This document shows, one piece after another, positions 60,721 to 64,000 of a DNA stretch of 64,000 bases. This stretch comes from Pseudovibrio sp. M1P-2-3 (GTDB taxonomy: Bacteria > Pseudomonadota > Alphaproteobacteria > Rhizobiales > Stappiaceae). Below the pieces are notes generated by a model, which was not told the origin of the DNA, did not search any database, and saw only the letters and a list, made by a program, of their open reading frames with translations. How positions within the stretch are numbered: position 1 is the first letter of the stretch; the number at the start of each line of letters is the position of its first letter. Position numbers and translations under genes: made by a program. Where the stretch lies: NCBI RefSeq assembly GCF_031501865.1, contig NZ_JARRCW010000001.1, positions 753,001 to 817,000 on the forward strand. The letters run 5' to 3'.

Positions 60721-61005
60721 GGAGAAAGTCCAGAACTGTATGCTCATGAGCATACCGCCAGAAAAACCAAGAGGCTGAACTTTGAAACAAGGGCCATGGA
60801 AGGGGGTTTGGCAGGTCATGAAATATTCTTGAAAATGCGTGGCAGAGTGTTGGAGAGAAAAATCCCCGCCATCATACACGGAACGAACATGGGTAGGTTA
60901 ATGTTGAGCCTGTGCAGGCCTCCACTCACGGGTTCAGGAATAGAATATTAAAGTTTGTACAAAGGGGTGTTTTCTCAGTCTTGGGAAGGTGTGTATGGGG
61001 CCGAA

Positions 61006-61854
61006 CTACTGTTCGATAAACTGGCGTATGGCGGCAGCGTATTCCCCCGGCGCTTGAAAAAGAGCGAAGTGGCTGACACGGGGCAGGGTGAGAAAGCTTG
61101 AATTGGGAATGAGGTTTGCAATCATTTTGGCATGGTCCAGCAATATTGCTTCTTCATACTTACTTTGCACGACGAGCGTGGGCACTGTCACAGTTTTTAA
61201 CCCTTCGGCATTCACCGGCTTCGGGGTATCCCACATGGCGGTAAGAGACGCTGAGAAATTCTCAAACCCGTTGGGGGTGGGGGACATTGCAGCGTAGTCA
61301 GCTGCCATCATATCTATATAACTGGCAAAAACGGGGTTCTCTAAAGTAGAAGGGTCCACGCCTTCGTGTGCAATATGACCTGCATGGGCAAAATGGCTCG
61401 CCAGACGTTCTGGATTGCTCTGCGAAATGATATAGCCAATACATGCGCCATCCGACCAGCCCACAAGGTGAACCTTGTCGATGGAAAGATGATCGAGAAG
61501 AGCGATGTAATCCTTGGCCAACAAGGGATAGGTGTACACACTCCCATCGTTATTAGTGCGCCCATGCCCCCGTGAATCGGCTACAATAACTCGGTAGTTT
61601 TCCATCAGGTTTTTGACTTGTTCCGACCAAATGTCTGCGTGCGCCAATCCGCCATGAATGAGGAGAATGGGAGGCCCCTCCGCGTCCCCATAGATCGCAT
61701 GGTACATTTTGATGCCATTAATTGTAAGTGTTCCGCTGGCTGCCGCCTGTGGCATATTGGAGGCCCTTGGAATACTCAGCCAACGCTCTTCAATGGGCGT
61801 TGCAGGGGCTACTGCTTTTATCTGTTCGGTAATCGTTTTCTTCGACATATGCAT
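61006..61854 (-). CDS. Alpha/beta hydrolase
   Basis: About 282 aa. LLIHGGLAHADIWSEQVKNL forms the oxyanion region, HLVGWSDGACIGYIIS the nucleophile elbow (Ser in GWSDG), and LPRVSHFALFQAPGEYAAAIRQFI near the C-terminus carries the catalytic His; the acidic partner is probably within VPTLVVQSKYEEAI, though the usual Asp is not evident there. N-terminal residues 1-40 extend beyond the core. The start may be ATG 61854 or ATG 61848; TTG 61860 is in frame. It is divergent from the MFS gene and may share its promoter region. Confidence 0.85.
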   Translation of the reverse strand: MHMSKKTITEQIKAVAPATPIEERWLSIPRASNMPQAAASGTLTINGIKMYHAIYGDAEGPPILLIHGGLAHADIWSEQVKNLMENYRVIVADSRGHGRTNNDGSVYTYPLLAKDYIALLDHLSIDKVHLVGWSDGACIGYIISQSNPERLASHFAHAGHIAHEGVDPSTLENPVFASYIDMMAADYAAMSPTPNGFENFSASLTAMWDTPKPVNAEGLKTVTVPTLVVQSKYEEAILLDHAKMIANLIPNSSFLTLPRVSHFALFQAPGEYAAAIRQFIEQ

Positions 61855-61991
61855 GTCCAATTCAAGAGAACACGAGTGTCTAATAGATAAGGGTTGGAAG
61901 GGTATAAGAGAAGAGTGTAGGCGCTTCCCATGAGACTTTTAGTTTGTGAAGTGTTTCATGAGAAAAAACAAGCTTACCGAAGGCCGGAAAA

Positions 61992-63281
61992 ATGGCAAAA
62001 TCTCCTAGGAAGTTAAGATTCCGTTCTGTCTTTGCTGCAGCCTGTGGTAACATTCTTGAATGGTATGATTTTACAGTCTACAGCTTCTTGGCCCCAACGC
62101 TGGCCTCACAGTTCTTTCCTTCAAACGATCATACAGCCTCGCTCCTGTCGGCCTTTGCGGTTCTTGCAGTAGGGTATGCGGCAAGGCCAGTTGGCAGTGT
62201 AATATTTGGACACCTTGGGGACCGGTGGGGGCGAAAGCCGGTCCTGATCCTCTCGGTTGTTATTATGGGGGGAAGCTCGGTCAGCATTGCATTGCTGCCG
62301 ACCCATGAGCAGATTGGCGTCGCCGCAGCTGTTTTGCTTGTAATCATCCGAGTTGTGCAAGGTATTTCGGTTGCCGGAGAGTACACGGCCTCGGGTGTTT
62401 TGCTGGTAGAGCAGGCGGCAGAGGGACAAAAGGTTCTGGCAGGGTCCTGGGTGGCCTGCGCAATGATAATTGGGTGCGTACTTGGGGCGGCTGTTCCCAC
62501 AGTTGTCAGTTGGTTCTTAAGTGAAAGCCAGCTGGTGAGCTGGGGGTGGCGCATTCCCTTTTTTCTTGGGGGCGGTGTTGCCTTCCTCAGTATGCTTTTA
62601 CGCCGCTCGCTCACCGAGAGCCGCCCGGAACTGGAGGAAGACGGTCAAAGCCCCGCGCTGCAGACATTGATGAAGCACCCTATGCTTCTTGTTGAGATGA
62701 TTGTGCTTCTCTCGCCATCCGCTGTCCTTTATTTTGTAACCTTTGTTTTTGCGATCTCCTCAATGGGGAGTGAGCAATATTTTACCACCTCGCAAGCGCT
62801 GGATATCTCCACGCTTAACCTGATTGTCCTTGCCATATCCATTCCTGTCATTGGGCATATTACGGACAAGGTAGGCATTCGGCCCGTTCTTATTTTCTCT
62901 AGTGTTGTAATGATAATTATCATTGTTCCAAGCTGGTGGCTGATGCACAGGCCGGATTTGGGCTTGGTCTTCATTGGCCAATTTGCTCTGGCCATCATAA
63001 ATGCCCCGCTTTATGCACTTTCTGTGTCCGTGTTGACGCTAATGGCACCAGCGCATCTTCGTTGTAGTACAGTCGCTATTGCCTACAATATTTGCATGGC
63101 GGTGTTTGGCGGGACGACCCCTATGGTGATCACCTACCTGATCCGGCAGAGCGGAGATATTTACATACCGACCTATTATGTACTCACCACATCCGTGATC
63201 GCCCTTTTGGTCATCTGGCGCGTCCCTATGCATATCAATCGCTCAATTCAAGCGGAAAGAGTGCGGGTGGAGCAGACTTGA
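61992..63281 (+). CDS. MFS transporter, metabolite:H+ symporter type
   Basis: 429 aa, twelve predicted helices. FRSVFAAACGNILEWYDFTVYSFLAPTLASQFFPS at the N-terminus is characteristic of the ProP/KgtP/ShiA-like symporter group; GHLGDRWGRKPVLILSVVIMG is the MFS loop 2-3 motif and VRVVQGISVAGEYTASGVLLVEQA the helix-4 region, and ISVAGEY occupies the GxxxGGE-type spot. Substrates in this group include proline/betaine, 2-oxoglutarate and citrate; not decidable here. Start ATG 61992, weak ribosome site (GAAGG). Confidence 0.88.
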   Translation: MAKSPRKLRFRSVFAAACGNILEWYDFTVYSFLAPTLASQFFPSNDHTASLLSAFAVLAVGYAARPVGSVIFGHLGDRWGRKPVLILSVVIMGGSSVSIALLPTHEQIGVAAAVLLVIIRVVQGISVAGEYTASGVLLVEQAAEGQKVLAGSWVACAMIIGCVLGAAVPTVVSWFLSESQLVSWGWRIPFFLGGGVAFLSMLLRRSLTESRPELEEDGQSPALQTLMKHPMLLVEMIVLLSPSAVLYFVTFVFAISSMGSEQYFTTSQALDISTLNLIVLAISIPVIGHITDKVGIRPVLIFSSVVMIIIIVPSWWLMHRPDLGLVFIGQFALAIINAPLYALSVSVLTLMAPAHLRCSTVAIAYNICMAVFGGTTPMVITYLIRQSGDIYIPTYYVLTTSVIALLVIWRVPMHINRSIQAERVRVEQT

Positions 63282-63361
63282 TCAGGAAAGGCGTAAATTT
63301 AACTTGAATAGAGCCTTGCAAATCAGGTCGGAGCTTCTACCTCAGGGTTATGGAGGTGATT

Positions 63362-63943
63362 ATGGCAACTTTAAAGAAAGAGACCTGCCTAGGTCAGGTT
63401 CAGTATATTGGCAGCCAAGTAAACCGCAAAGACACTTTGGAAACGACTGAAGTGGATTTGGCCAGCTTTGATCTGGGCGGGATGGTGGGAGACAGCCACA
63501 ATGGAATTGAGCGCGCGTCTTGTGTACGCATGATGCCGCTTTATCCAGTTGGAACGCCTTTGAAAAATGCCCGGCAGCTATCAGCGGTAAGTACAGAAGA
63601 GTTGCAGGCAATAGCGAACGAGATGAAAATTGCTGCCATAGACCCTGTTTGGCTGGGCGCGAATATCTGTATTTCGAGCATACCCTCTCTGTCTTTGCTG
63701 CCTCCATCCACGCGGCTGGTTTTTGAAAGTGGAATGACAATGGTCATAGACTTGGAAAACACCCCGTGCCCGCAACCGGAGTGGGTTATGTCCCAGTATA
63801 CCGACAGCTTCCAAGTGCCATTTGTAAAAGCGGCGAAACACAAAAGAGGTGTTTGCGGCTGGGTAGAGCGGGCAGGTGATGTTAAACTTGGAGATAGCGT
63901 GGAGGTCTGGACACCTAAACAACCGGTATGGCCTAAAACGTGA
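63362..63943 (+). CDS. MOSC-domain protein
   Basis: 193 aa from ATG 63362, which sits behind an almost ideal GGAGGTGAT; an in-frame ATG 63350 overlaps that site and is unlikely. Seen: LGANICISSIPSLSLLPPSTRLVFESGMTMVIDLENTPCPQPEW with the conserved Cys of MOSC proteins, and KRGVCGWVERAGDVKLGDSVEVWTPKQPVW at the end. MOSC domains bind Mo-cofactor sulfur and act as N-hydroxylated-compound reductases or sulfur carriers. The msrP molybdoenzyme is also in the window but 31 kb away. Confidence 0.83.
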   Translation: MATLKKETCLGQVQYIGSQVNRKDTLETTEVDLASFDLGGMVGDSHNGIERASCVRMMPLYPVGTPLKNARQLSAVSTEELQAIANEMKIAAIDPVWLGANICISSIPSLSLLPPSTRLVFESGMTMVIDLENTPCPQPEWVMSQYTDSFQVPFVKAAKHKRGVCGWVERAGDVKLGDSVEVWTPKQPVWPKT

Positions 63944-63957
63944 CTCAATAGATATAA

Positions 63958-63990
63958 AATGCCCCCTAAGAAAAACTCAGGGGGCATTTT
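63958..63990 (+). terminator. Terminator after the MOSC gene
   Basis: AATGCCCCCT and AGGGGGCATT pair perfectly around an 11-nt loop, followed by TTATT. It begins 15 bp after the stop. Confidence 0.88.
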
Positions 63991-64000
63991 ATTAAGTGCT

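Noticed and set aside
60760-60950. Short frames downstream of the unrecognised membrane protein
   Set aside because: Possible products of 50 to 76 aa in opposite strands lack ribosome sites and coding character.

Overview
The window is a chromosomal segment from an alphaproteobacterium, most likely a Hyphomicrobiales (Rhizobiales) member of moderate GC content, perhaps near Pseudovibrio/Stappiaceae. That placement is inferred from gene content: DUF992, BA14K, DUF3775, DUF1217 and ELM1-family proteins, a trxB-LysR (LsrB/VtlR-like) pair, carA and carB held apart, an ArsR-methyltransferase gene fused onto metF-metH, and a LexA box of the alphaproteobacterial GAAC-N7-GAAC type in front of uvrB. 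No rRNA, tRNA, CRISPR array, prophage or plasmid backbone was seen.

Layout. 0-5 kb: a DUF1217 protein and two tandem FadL-type outer-membrane channels. 5-12 kb: uvrB, an EamA transporter, a DUF3775 protein and an aspartate aminotransferase. 12.2-13.2 kb: an intact two-frame IS630-family element. 13.3-30.5 kb is housekeeping core: lysR-trxB-ELM1 diverging from lrp, a soluble globin-coupled chemoreceptor, greA, carB, two small orphan regulators (XRE and MerR), carA, yqeY, dnaG and rpoD. 31-39 kb: the periplasmic methionine-sulfoxide reductase msrP, an OmpW-like barrel, a divergent EF-G paralogue, a DUF992 protein and a large MscS-type channel. 39-46 kb: an EamA transporter and the methionine-cycle operon arsR/MT-metF-metH with a perfect 16-bp palindrome at its promoter. 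46.4-50.9 kb: a Sel1-repeat gene destroyed by three insertion sequences, one inside another. 51-64 kb: accessory and envelope genes (BA14K, lipoprotein, HugZ-like flavin-fold protein, EamA transporter, DJ-1/PfpI protein, thioesterase-GST pair, TSUP permease followed by a decayed paralogue, cyclopropane fatty acid synthase, an unrecognised membrane protein, alpha/beta hydrolase, MFS transporter, MOSC protein).

The strongest structural result is the Sel1 locus. Removing an IS5-family element with its CTAG repeat and an IS630-family element with its TA repeat rejoins three fragments into one uninterrupted frame of 485 codons (484 aa). The IS630 element there encodes the same protein sequence as the copy at 12.2-13.2 kb, and is itself split by a second, different IS630-family element just after its second catalytic Asp. 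All three element types need a -1 frameshift to make a full transposase.

The strongest regulatory result is the methionine operon. An ArsR winged helix fused to a SAM-dependent methyltransferase is directly followed by metF (3-bp gap) and metH, and the palindrome ATAAAGATATCTTTAT lies about 70 bp before the chosen start. This suggests an autoregulated sensor of the SAM/SAH pool. Start choices, family names and terminators were read by eye; no search or folding program was run.
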